DNA from: Desarmillaria ectypa
Taxonomy: Eukaryota > Basidiomycota > Agaricomycetes > Agaricales > Physalacriaceae
NCBI GenBank assembly: GCA_030407005.1
Contig: JAUDYN010000005.1
Location: 620,001-684,000, forward strand
Reading direction: 5' to 3'
Length of the DNA: 64,000 nt
The position numbers were made by a program, and so were the translations under genes. The notes beneath the pieces were generated by a model. That model saw only the letters and a list, made by a program, of their open reading frames with translations, was not told the origin of the DNA and ran no database searches. Position 1 is the stretch's first letter, and every line of letters starts with the position of its first letter. Shown piece by piece: positions 44,503 to 54,401 of this stretch.

Positions 44503-46500
44503 ATGCCCAACTGGTTTTCAAAGGCGAGCACTGCTCTCGCCACCTCCTTTGCAATCCTCTCAAAAGTAAGGCTGGGGCGCCTTATTGTTGAGGACCCCAA
44601 TGTCAAAGCCCCATGTTGGTTTTCCCGCAGAAAAACAGACTTTTTTCACGTCCCCGCGCAGATCCTACGTGTCCTGGTCCAAATCATCTTCGCTCCTATT
44701 TACCTTTCGATCCCGCGTGCCATCTGTGATCGAATCTGGAACTACGCCAGTGCCTCTTGGGCATTCGAACTCACCTTTACCCACGACGCAGTATTAGCTA
44801 CTGCCCCAGGCGGTGGTGCGGGAGCATACGCACCCACTGGTTCTACTCCACGGTGGGTGCTGAGCATCCAGATCGTAGATGGTACCATTACGCAATTACG
44901 GCAAGTTGCCTGGTCGGAGGAGGTCAGAAACAAGGGATACACTGCGCTCAGCTACCCCATGGATAGCGCATACGTGTTATTCCAGGAAGCTGGGTTGAAA
45001 GTGGAGGCTCCGCCGACAGAAAAGCGTAAGTTCACATTGAAGGACCGAAAGCGTATTGCTGAACGGCTCCTCATCGAATACTGTTCTGCAACCCGTGATG
45101 CGGGCAACCGTGCCGAGTATATCTGGTTGGACGAGTTCTGCTTGTCCGACATCACACAGCCTGAGAATAGCCCAGAAAGATCCAGAGAGCTCGGTCGTCT
45201 TTCTGATATCTTCCGCAACGCATCCCAGGTCGCCGTCTTCTGTCATGAGGAGAATTGTGACCATACCTCGACCACCTGCATCTGGGGCACACGCCTCTTC
45301 ACTATCGGCGAAATTCTCCATGCCTCAGCGGTCATCCGCCTCACCAGGCAGCGACAGCAGGACAGCTCGCGCCCGCTGAGGACTCATGCGTACCGGGAGT
45401 CCGCTCGTGCCTTCCGCGAGCAGATGCAGACCAAGGCTGCATATGCTAACCGATGGCATTTGTACGCCATCATGCAGCATTCAACCAATGCTGGGTCGGT
45501 TTCCTGGCAGAATGCTATTCATGCACTCGTCGTCGAAGCCATCACTCGAGACCTCGCCGGGAAGGGATTTGAGGAGCACAAGTTCCTCGGGAAGGCCCTG
45601 AATGGATTGCTACCTCGCCGGGCGCGGCTCGAGGACCTGAAAGGAGAAGACGGGTGGACGGATCTTGCATGGTTGTTGGAGCTCAACCAAGGATTTTACA
45701 ATGCAGCGAGCTTGGCAGCGGTATGCAGCTTGGGAGAAGGGGGCTGGCTAGGCCCTCCCATTCGACCTGTAGCAGGGAATGAAAGGCTGGAACCAATTGT
45801 CCATGCGTTTCCGGTGGGAATGTCAGAAGGGATGGGGATCATGACTCCACTGTGCGTCATCGGAAGCAAGACAGTAGGGCTGCGAGATTCGCTGGAAAGA
45901 GATCCCTTTGGGCTTTACAACAACAAAGACATGCGCGGCCTTAAATGGCTGTCTCTCTTCATCTTCATCTTGTTATGGTTGATTGGATCCGTCATGATCA
46001 GAACAAATTGGATTTATTCCCTCGCGATTGTTTGGATCAGCTCCATCCTATTCGTCATGCTTGAAATGGCAGTCGGAACGATATACCTACAGCGTGATGG
46101 ATGGATATTCCTCGACGACAACAGCTGGAGACACGAAACTCAGCGACGTATTGGCTTGCAAGACCCAAACCTCGCGGAGCTCATTGAGTGGGGAGACCGA
46201 CAGCTCATCCCGAATTGGAACCCGCCTGGTAAAAAGGAGGAGGAGCGAACTAACGGGATGCTATTGGACCTGAACAACGGGGTAATGGTGAAGGTCTATG
46301 TGTCGGATAAGCCCAACGCCTTGATTGCACTTGCGATCCATGGCAGTGGGGTGACGTCCATGCTTGTCAACCGGACAGAGGATCTGGAGGACCTTGTGAG
46401 AAAGGTTGGTATGTGCAACGTTCCGCCGTATGTGTTGGCAGAGACAGTCCGCTCTGGCACGCTGTGTATCGGCGTTCCTTCAGAAGTCAAGGAGAGGTGA
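44503..46500 (+). CDS. HET-domain-like protein with two C-terminal TM helices
   Basis: 665 aa. Residues 146-250 look like a HET (heterokaryon incompatibility) core. GYTALSY at 145, EYIWLDEFCLSD at 205 and RELGRLSDIFRNASQVAVFC at 228-247 match the three usual blocks (ALSY, W(I/L)D..C, and the E....M..IY..A.....). The first block lacks the usual WG (YPMDSAY). A Cys/His cluster CHEENCDHTSTTC follows at 247-259. Next come LPRRARLEDLKG and an elongated helical part, and two adjacent TM helices at about 481-499 and 503-525. The C-terminal 140 aa face one side of the membrane. HET proteins trigger non-self recognition and cell death in ascomycetes; in basidiomycetes the role is unproven. The stop TGA overlaps a perfect AG/GTGAGT donor. 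Confidence 0.65.
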   Translation: MPNWFSKASTALATSFAILSKVRLGRLIVEDPNVKAPCWFSRRKTDFFHVPAQILRVLVQIIFAPIYLSIPRAICDRIWNYASASWAFELTFTHDAVLATAPGGGAGAYAPTGSTPRWVLSIQIVDGTITQLRQVAWSEEVRNKGYTALSYPMDSAYVLFQEAGLKVEAPPTEKRKFTLKDRKRIAERLLIEYCSATRDAGNRAEYIWLDEFCLSDITQPENSPERSRELGRLSDIFRNASQVAVFCHEENCDHTSTTCIWGTRLFTIGEILHASAVIRLTRQRQQDSSRPLRTHAYRESARAFREQMQTKAAYANRWHLYAIMQHSTNAGSVSWQNAIHALVVEAITRDLAGKGFEEHKFLGKALNGLLPRRARLEDLKGEDGWTDLAWLLELNQGFYNAASLAAVCSLGEGGWLGPPIRPVAGNERLEPIVHAFPVGMSEGMGIMTPLCVIGSKTVGLRDSLERDPFGLYNNKDMRGLKWLSLFIFILLWLIGSVMIRTNWIYSLAIVWISSILFVMLEMAVGTIYLQRDGWIFLDDNSWRHETQRRIGLQDPNLAELIEWGDRQLIPNWNPPGKKEEERTNGMLLDLNNGVMVKVYVSDKPNALIALAIHGSGVTSMLVNRTEDLEDLVRKVGMCNVPPYVLAETVRSGTLCIGVPSEVKER

Positions 46501-47395
46501 GTGTCGCCTTTCTATATCATCGAGTTTTGTCCTAACCTACAGCAGAGATAACATATCGCTCTCGGAAACAAGAGCTTTCTTTTCGGACCTATGCTGTTAG
46601 TCCAATGTGCACCAATTTTTGGGTACACTTACTTTCTAATAACCTGTTACTACAATTCCCTGTTGGATGATATCCGTATCGTACACCCTTTCTTTATCTT
46701 TGATTACCATTTTGTTCCTGCTTACCATTTACATACCGACTCCTGTCCTTACCGATCACTATATAGCTTCGCCGTAGTTACCCGAATACCTCAGTCGTTC
46801 TACATTCGCTGTGCCCGACTGAGGTATGTATACCTTACCGTGTTCGCTAGTATATTACTCACACTCGTTACCTACCAGATCTTTTACTCCTATCCTTTGT
46901 CATTATTCCCATAGACCTTCTTCGCGATACTTGGATATTCCAATAATATTTCTGTTTGGCGAAACATAGTATCCCTTTATTTTGCTTGACACATGCATGA
47001 GAGGCACCGTCACTTTTGCAAGATAGAGTCGACTATTTTGAGTGACAGCAGTGAAGGAAAGAACCCAAGCCTAGGGTTAGGAAGTTGCCGTGCGAAGTTT
47101 GCAAAAACAAAATTGGAAATTTACAGAAATTCTCCCAGCTTACCACTTTGTCTGATAATGATAGACGCGTCCTTGCATCAACAATCTTCGAAACTGACCC
47201 TTATTTTCACCTGTATGTTCTGTTAACTGTAATTTTGCGAAAACGTGAGACGATAGTGCGCTCTTTCGGTGGGTACTGAATTGTGACAGTATACAAGATC
47301 GTTGTTAATGCATTGTGTACTTAGACTGGCAGGCAAAAATTGCCTTCCATTCGTGCCTATAGTGCGTCGATGTACTTGTCATAGCAATACTGCAA
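46501..47395. other. Intergenic region downstream of the HET-like gene
   Basis: Pyrimidine-rich at 46600-46900; an open frame there (46591-46914) looks like a composition artefact. If the donor at the HET-like stop is used, CTACAG near 46543 would be the acceptor and the frame would extend 19 codons to a stop near 46600. Confidence 0.4.
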
Positions 47396-48629
47396 CGCCC
47401 AAAAATCACGCGTCAGGCGACACCTCGTGTTTTCTTTCATCTTGAAGGTATGTGATATAGTAATCCTTGCTCGTTTACGTATATCTCATCTCAATTGTAA
47501 TAGATGTTGGGCTCACGGCTCACTCCATAAATCGTGAATATTTCGATGACTTTACCTCCACTCACGTCCACCAAAGAGCGTTTATCCTACCCGACTTCCG
47601 AAATTTTGACACTTAGATCCCCGACTATGCCACCGCCGTGCGCTTTCGCGATAAAGACAAAGACATTTCCTACACCTTCCGGTGTTCCAAAATCATCGAA
47701 CACGTTCAATTTATCGCAAAGAATATGTCATTTGTCTTCGATGACCCGCTGCTACTGGACACTCTGTCCAAGATGCCTTCAAAGTCACTGCATTTCTCAT
47801 CAGCCATCTTCCACGATATAAATCATCTCTGCTCGTTCATACGCCGTTTTCCGTTCGTAAAAGAACTTTACTGCACGCGTCTGCGTTTTCTACAAGAGAG
47901 GCCCTTTCGAAGATCGCTCCTTCCAGACGACGGACCAGCGATCAGGATGGATAGTGATGACTTGTGGTGTGCAGCTTTAGATGGATCCTTTGGGACCATC
48001 AACGAGCTCCGCAACGTCACCATCATGGATGTAAAGTATAAGCAGCTGCCCGATATAGGCCTATTCCTCCAACAGACCGCTCAAGAAGGTAGCCTCAAGA
48101 AGTTCAATATGAGGCATATGCATGGGTTCGACGTCAGAGGTGCTTGGTCTTTAATATTTCATTTTATCTCTCTGACTTAAATTCAGATAGGGCTAAGGGC
48201 AACACATCATGGAAGCGATACCTTCCCTCTCTCTCGATCTCACATTTGAAGTCCCTCGGCATTGACATCCACGGACAGTATAAACTCATTGGTATCAAGC
48301 AACCGGTCGTTATATTGAAATGGTGGATAGACAGGTTGAAAGATTTGGCTGAGAAGGGTCAAGCGTCGAATCTCGAGGACCTGACAATCATCGTAGGAAT
48401 ATGCAAGCCAGAGCCATATGTTGTAGAAGACCTAGAGGGGACATGGCGGCTGCTTGATTCTCTTTTAACGCTAGATTTCCCAGCGTTCAAGTGGCTGCGT
48501 GTGGTCATCAAGGTGTTCATATCTACAACCATGGAGAAGGGAGAAAATCACAAGAAGTTGATAGAGAAAAGCTGTCCTTATTTGTTGAAGAGAAGGATGC
48601 TTAAGGTCGTGTGTGGACACATAAAGTAA
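47396..48629 (+). pseudogene. F-box/LRR-like protein, N-terminus missing and one nonsense codon
   Basis: Three exon-like pieces. First (to about 47448): RQATPRVFFHLE, donor GTATGTGATA. Second (about 47505-48139): DVGLTAHSINREYFDDFTSTHVHQRAFILPDF, an in-frame TAG at 47614-47616, then ATAVRFRDKDKDISYTFRCSKIIEHVQF... and leucine-rich repeat-like FPFVKELYCTRLRFL, INELRNVTIMDVKY, LKKFNMRHMHGFDVR. Third (48187-48629): DRAKGNTSWKRYLPSLSISHLKSLGIDI ... PYLLKRRMLKVV*. The intron at 48140-48186 keeps the frame. Such proteins are F-box-type substrate adaptors in Agaricomycetes, but no F-box is seen. The TAG makes it a probable pseudogene. Confidence 0.5.
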
Positions 48630-49558
48630 AAATTTGTGCACGATGAATAATTTATTTTGAGCAGGTACGCAGTTGTTTCTCTAAACCTAAGTGATACAGA
48701 GTGAGCGTAGCAAAGACCTCAATGCATGAATCAAACAATATTTTATTAAGATCAGTCGGTAATGACTTGTTACCTGTTACGGCGAATTCAGCCTTGTGAT
48801 GACTCTGGGCGAATGCTTAGAAAATATCCTAGACCGCTTCATCATCCTTTAATCATCGCTATCTGATTCCTCCAAGAACTCATCTTTAGAAAACACCCAG
48901 AAACCAGAAAAAAACTGAGGAGCGATAACTTCAACAGATTCATCACGGCAAATCGCTGCAGGTAATAGCAATGAGCATCATCAACCTCTGGCTGTTTGTA
49001 GCTTACATTAAAGAGGGACAGTGCCGCTAAGAGATGAGGCTGGTTTTGCATGTTCTTCTACCTCAGGTTTTTTTTGGCTAGAATTTCCTTTACAAAATAG
49101 TAAATGCTACTATTGCACCTTTCTCTGCCTCAAGTATGGTGTAACGGATGGCATTGCTGCCTTTCATGATGAAGGATTTCCTCATGCTTGGCCATTTGGG
49201 GTTCAATTCCCCGTATCCAAGTAGGATGGATGTAACATTCAACTGATTTTTCTTGCTTCGATGTCCAAATTCATATTCAGGGCGTCGCCCTTAAATGTTA
49301 CCAACTTGGACTTGTTGAACGTCAACCAAGTCGACACTTCCAAGATAAGAAGTTGTTCAACTTCTGGTCGGAGTCAGAAGCGGAAGCGGGATGTAGATTG
49401 TCGAACTGGAAAATGACCTTCACGATATGCGAGACTGTCGGCCAGGCGGGCCCAACAAGGCGACTCGCTGTCACGCTGTCACATGTGACTCTACTCGGAA
49501 GGATCGTTCTTGTAAACGATTTGCTCTTGTTCCCTTGTGCGTCCATTAAATAAAAACT
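48630..49558. other. Unassigned region
   Basis: No clear gene. A minus-strand frame ending FWVFSKDEFLEESDSDD* (about 48850-48945) looks like a protein C-terminus, but I find no convincing upstream exon. Around 49443-49510 there is a copy of the LETM1-like gene's upstream segment (CACGCTGTCACATGTGACTC). Confidence 0.35.
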
Positions 49559-49775
49559 TGTTGGAATCCTGGGTGTTGCGCAGGGTAGACTCCAGGCTGG
49601 TGAAGCCAGATGTAAAGGAATTATTATTGTATGGCTCCTACAGAGCTCATATTTATACTACTTCGCACTAGAATCTAGAATGTACTACAACTTTCTACGA
49701 CTCTCTTGCTTACTCATCGACTCTCGGCACGATGCCGGATTGCTCCTTCTAGAACTTTCCAGCAAAATCCCAACA
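49559..49775 (+). mobile_element. Copia-like solo LTR with perfect 5-bp TSD
   Basis: TGTTGGAATCC ... AAATCCCAACA, 217 bp, TG...CA ends with inverted terminal TGTTGG(A/G)AT. Flanked by AAACT at 49554-49558 and 49776-49780. Similar in length and start (TGTTGGGAT) to the copia 5' LTR at 56674-56884, and both contain CTAGAATGTACT. No internal region. Confidence 0.8.
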
Positions 49776-49844
49776 AAACTGTTTTGTTTCAGATCCTGGA
49801 TTACTTTCGATCACTCTACTAGCTGACACTTGTGATATTTACCA

Positions 49845-50171
49845 GCAGCCCCATTGATTTGTCACTGTCAGTGATCTGAGGTGTTCTCCATCCATTCCAA
49901 TGCTATGACTTGGTTGCGGGTTGGAGTGGAGACCAGGACGTATATGTCCAGCGATGATATTGAATATTTTGCCATTAATGCATCAGCATTGAAGGATGAT
50001 AAGGATAAGTCTGCTATATTACCAGGTAAGTCTATAAAACAGCTGCGAAGAACTTCTATTTATCCTTTGTAGATACTGCTGGTATCAGAACACCCAAGAT
50101 GAAATCGATGGCATCATCCATAAACATTGATCCAGAAGGAATATGCTCTGGATCCAGCACACAGAAACCTG
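49845..50171 (+). pseudogene. Seven-TM family 3' fragment (copy 4)
   Basis: End of exon 8 (SLRV-type LRVGVETRTYMSSDDIEY, FAINASALKDDKDKSAILP), an intron GTAAGTCTATAAAAC...TTTGTAG, and exon 9 (TAGIRTPKMKSMASSINIDPEGICSGSSTQ*-like; TGA/TAA at the end). Aligns with 37700-38021 of the intact gene. Upstream exons are absent; C-to-T/G-to-A changes at former CpG. Confidence 0.65.
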
Positions 50172-50915
50172 ATAAACTGGACCTATTGGATGTTTATTGG
50201 AGTCATTTGATATATCGGTTCTAAGGTGAGGTGAGTTCTGGAAGCATTCCCTGATGCCTAGTATGACATTCCCTTGACAATGATACAAGTCCATCGGCAA
50301 CTTTGTGCTTATCTCAGTTCAAACACATTGATCTCCTTGTCTCTCAGAACATCCAGTGTCCTGTGTTTGGTTCCTGCTTCATCTATATGCCCAGTCTATT
50401 GACAAAGGATGCTCTCTCGATCAAGGATCTCTATGGAACAAGCTCTAATAGAGGATCAAGTTCATTGCAGTCAAGTTTTTCTCTACTAGGAACAAACTAA
50501 ATATTGCAATCTGATAGATATAGGATACAATTTATAGTGAGCATAATCATTAGTGATCAACGTTCAAAATGCATTTTTTTCATACCTTGTTTTGAAGGAG
50601 TATACCTTGGGGACCACTCAACGTGAACATGGAGACTTTTCTATGAACAGACATCTGCTATTTGCGGGTAAAACTGCCTGCTTCTCAAAAGATCTCGAGG
50701 TGAAGCAAGATCATTCGCATTTTTCTCAAGCATGAGTTTTGGTGATGCTGACATCTTTTGTTGATGATAAATGGAATGAGATGTCCAGAGTACGTCTAGC
50801 TCGAACTATAAGATAGAAGCATAGTCCGTCTTCTTTTCATCGAGAACACCCAAGTCATCTCTCAGACTGGTTCAAATACCTTCCATTGCTGGACCCACTA
50901 ATCGATCATGACAAG
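50172..50915. other. Spacer upstream of the second seven-TM gene
   Basis: CpG-poor, short ORFs only. Presumed promoter region of the gene starting at 50916; nothing else recognised. Confidence 0.4.
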
Positions 50916-52431
50916 ATGGCATTATCTATATCTGATGCAGTCTTCATTGCTGTAGTAGTCAAAATCCTTTCATACGGTGTGTCCTTTCGCTAACCTCACG
51001 AAGAGTACATTTTACAAAATAAATTCACAGGGATGTACACTTGCCTCTTTCTTGGATCGTCATACATTTTGATGTGGGTTTTCTTGTGTTTCTCCAGAGA
51101 GTTTTCTTATGCTGAATGTTGTCTTGGTAGATTCAAAAGAGAGAAAACCAAAGTTATCATTGCCATGATAGTCTTAAATACAATCATGTGGTCCGTGTCG
51201 ACGACACATGTCATGATAACCATTGTCAAGATTCATTGGGTATATCTGCGGGGTGCTGAGCATGGAGATGTTATAACTATTGAGAATAACAGATCCCCAG
51301 GGCTCTATTCACTCCTCACCCTAGAGTGTGTAAATGTACATCAAACTCTCACAACTGTAAGTAACCATCGAACTAACTTTAGTTCTACTATGGTACCATT
51401 TGACAGTTTTTTATTGGGGATGGAATCGTGTTATGGAGGGCATGGATACTCTGTAACCGTAGCAAACAGATACTCTGGATGTCTTCAATCTTGGGCATAG
51501 CTGCATTCGGTGAGGTCTGTGATTTGCCTCTGACTGTGTCGTATGCTGACTCTTGAGTCAACACAAGGTACTACTGCTGCTGCGCTACTGCACACACTGT
51601 GCATAACACCCCTTCCGAGTACTGCTTCTGATATCCCATTCGCAGGTGCCCAGGTGACCATCATCATGGTATTGATGCTGTCAATAAATGTTTGGGCCAC
51701 ATCTCTGATCACTTATTGTATCTGGTAAGTCATTTATCTCTTTTGATGACATATATCTCTTTACCCAGCTCAACACCATTCAGGACTCACTATCGATTAA
51801 TTCGCTCCTTAACTGGTTCATTCTTCGCATCTCAGTTTTGCAAGCAGCACAGCATCCTTTCATTAATAATCGAATCAGGCATATTTTACTGCTGCACATG
51901 GGTGTGTATATATTCTGCATGGTGTTTGGTGGTGCTCTAAATAACGGCCAGTAGTTTGCTACTATCATGATTGCTGTCTCTACAAACAATGGAATATACA
52001 TCCTATTCTGCATGCTTTCCCAGCTCACAGTGAGAGTCATCACCTAATGATTGAGATGATGCCTTATTCTCAGAACTCTTATAGGCCATCTACCCTACAC
52101 TGATCATTGCTCTTATTTGCCTGCGATTGACGCTTGAGATAGTCATGCAAAGTTCTCGACAGATGAGCCGATCCCAGCAATCCATCACTGGCCCCGAATC
52201 TTCAAACCATCCCATTTTCACACTTGCTCCATGGCTGAAAGTTGAAACAGAGACAATGACATCTAGTTCCTGTGGGGGTATTGGACCTATCAGGATCAAT
52301 AGCCCTCAGAAGGAGGATAACACTCGGTCTTCATTACTGGGTGAGTATGGCTCAACGAAGCTGTGGAGAATTTCATTTATTCTGACATAGGCACCATGTC
52401 CGGAACTAACTCGATGATATCTTTGGCATGA
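50916..52431 (+). CDS. Seven-TM membrane protein paralogue, 9 exons, intact
   Basis: Exons: 50916-50976, 51031-51073, 51131-51335, 51407-51509, 51568-51724, 51784-51901, 51955-52029, 52085-52340 and 52391-52431; 352 aa. All junctions GT...AG, introns 50-71 bp. Six of the nine exons have exactly the same length as in the gene at 36461 (61, 43, 205, 103, 118 and 75). Motifs: MALSISDAVFIAVV, KTKVIIAMIVLNTIMWSV, FFIGDGIVLWRAWIL, SLIIESGIFYCCTW, YILFCMLSQLTAIYPTLIIAL. The extracellular-side loop in exon 3 (HWVYLRGAEHGD) and the Ser-rich tail differ most. No stop in any exon, although the surrounding sequence is CpG-depleted. Function unknown. Confidence 0.75.
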
Positions 52432-53195
52432 TTTGGTCTGGAAGAGTTGTGTTAAAAGATTGAGACCACAAGTATGATGTAGGAGCAGGTAAAAATACCC
52501 TGTCAATTGAGTATTCGAAATATGAGATACCATGTATGGAGTATGAATTCACGATACTCGTGATACTAGACTGAAGAAAATGATTATAGGGCATCCTATA
52601 ATGTGAGTAGGAGACTATGTTGGCAGAGGCAAGATAATTTCTGTCAGAGCATACTAATCTTCATCACAGTTGTGATAGTTGGTATGATGCTCCTTTGACG
52701 AGGTCCGTAATGATATGATGGCCCAATAGATTCCCTCATTTGTGTGGACTTGCACATTTCTCCCTGTCATACATGAGAGAACTGAGGTATTTCTCTCGTT
52801 ATCAGGTCATAAACAAGGCAGTGACCTCAGGGTACAGTGAACAACCCCCACTACAGATCCCAAAGAGATTGCATGAAGTTAAGGGAACATACAGTGGATT
52901 CCATTAAAATGTTGTCGATGCCAGAATCCTGTACTGATTGACAAGTACTCTGATGAGAACTCCCAAGTGTATTGTGCTTTTGTTGAGCAGCACCGCAAAT
53001 CTCAATTGGTGCTTGACATGCATAGCCTCCAGGCACTGCAACACTTGCTTTTTAGATACCTTGCAGTGCACTGCACATGAGAAGGAAGAGATTATTATAC
53101 TGATGTGTGATGATGGGGTGGTTGCAACACCACTGTTCAACTTCTTCCATTGACAGGACTTTGTTAAATAAAATAGGATATGGAACTAAGCAATG
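52432..53195. other. Unassigned CpG-poor region
   Basis: No ORF with recognisable content. A minus-strand ORF (52851-53140) has no motif. Confidence 0.35.
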
Positions 53196-53921
53196 CACCA
53201 GAGTAGGGCTTCGCACTGTACAGTATATGGTATACAGCCATATAGCCATGGTACAGTGACGGTTGACTGTTGGTCCATAGACCATACCATCAACCTGGTT
53301 CTAAGAGCCTTGATGGTATGGTACGGGTGCATGTATGGCCGTAAGATATAGGGAATATATATTACTTGTACAGAAAGTACTCTGACAGTTTGACACAACT
53401 ATCTAAGAGTTTATTGACAGCCATATGTGCCAGATGCAGGCGATGCTTTACCAACATCAATACTCTGATAGTGTCCACCTTCAAGCTAGCACGACAGATG
53501 GAAACAGTGTCTCATCGACCAGGGAAAATGCACTTGACTGCAATAGCGGATCCTGCTACAAGTCAGTAGCATGTAAAGCGCTGACATACCAGGAATTGCG
53601 AGTAAGTCATGTGCTAACCAAAATAAAGTGGGGAACTGAGCTCACCGACCCATCCACCACTTGACAGGGTCAGGTATCATAATTGAAGAGATCGCAGTGC
53701 CAGCGAATCATGGTATGATGTTGAGTGCATGGCAAAGACATGTATAGTGTGATCTGACGAGGGTTAGTTTTAGACACATACATGGCCGTTGACTACCGTA
53801 TGATGGCCATGTTTATATGGTTGCTAATGGGATACAGGATGTCTGTATACCGTCCGTCTCTGGGCAAATTATTTTGCCAGACAGAATGGGTATGGCGATG
53901 GTGCGAAGCCCTACACCAGAG
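53196..53921. mobile_element. Non-autonomous hAT-type element (710 bp) with TSD
   Basis: Element 53204-53913 with perfect 13-bp terminal inverted repeats, TAGGGCTTCGCAC (53204-53216) and GTGCGAAGCCCTA (53901-53913). Flanked by a perfect 8-bp direct repeat CACCAGAG (53196-53203 and 53914-53921). Eight-bp TSDs and short TIRs starting TAG are the hallmark of hAT transposons. No transposase fragment is seen inside; the interior has many CATGGC/GCCATA-like palindromic words. Confidence 0.85.
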
Positions 53922-54401
53922 CTAAGTTTCCACATGATGTCAAGTGTAGACAGCTTCAGCCATCACATTTATTCATTTTCTGACTAACCAGTCCAGCCGG
54001 TTTTTTGACTTCCTTCCCTCATCGTTAGAACGTTGGTGTTCTTGGTGCGTCACTCGATTATACATGTTGATTTCTTACCAACAACTTGCTTGGAAAAACT
54101 TGATGTTTTGACTCAACCTGGCCCTTTCTCTCTGTTACCTCGGTTATAACCTTGAGTTATGTCTGGAGTGAGGCATCGGACTCATCTTCATTCACTTCGC
54201 AGGCCACGTCCAGCATTGAAAGAGTCCATTGATAGATATTGGTTGGTCTTTGTACGGCTACTCAGCATGTTCCGGGGGTAGATTACTGGCCTGTAAGTTT
54301 CAGAGGTTCGCTGGTATTTCATTGACCAGATTTACAATAGCCTAGATTCCATTTAAATATCGTTCAGGGAAGTCAATGGGCTCTGCAGATCATCATATCG
54401 G
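53922..54401. other. Unassigned spacer
   Basis: No feature recognised. Confidence 0.35.

Noticed and set aside
46591..46914. 107-codon ORF after the HET-like gene
   Set aside because: Pyrimidine-rich composition, no motif, aromatic- and Tyr/Leu-rich by composition; probably not coding.
48842..49051. Minus-strand exon-like fragment ending in an acidic C-terminus
   Set aside because: No upstream exon or plausible start could be joined with canonical splice sites; left as an unassigned region.
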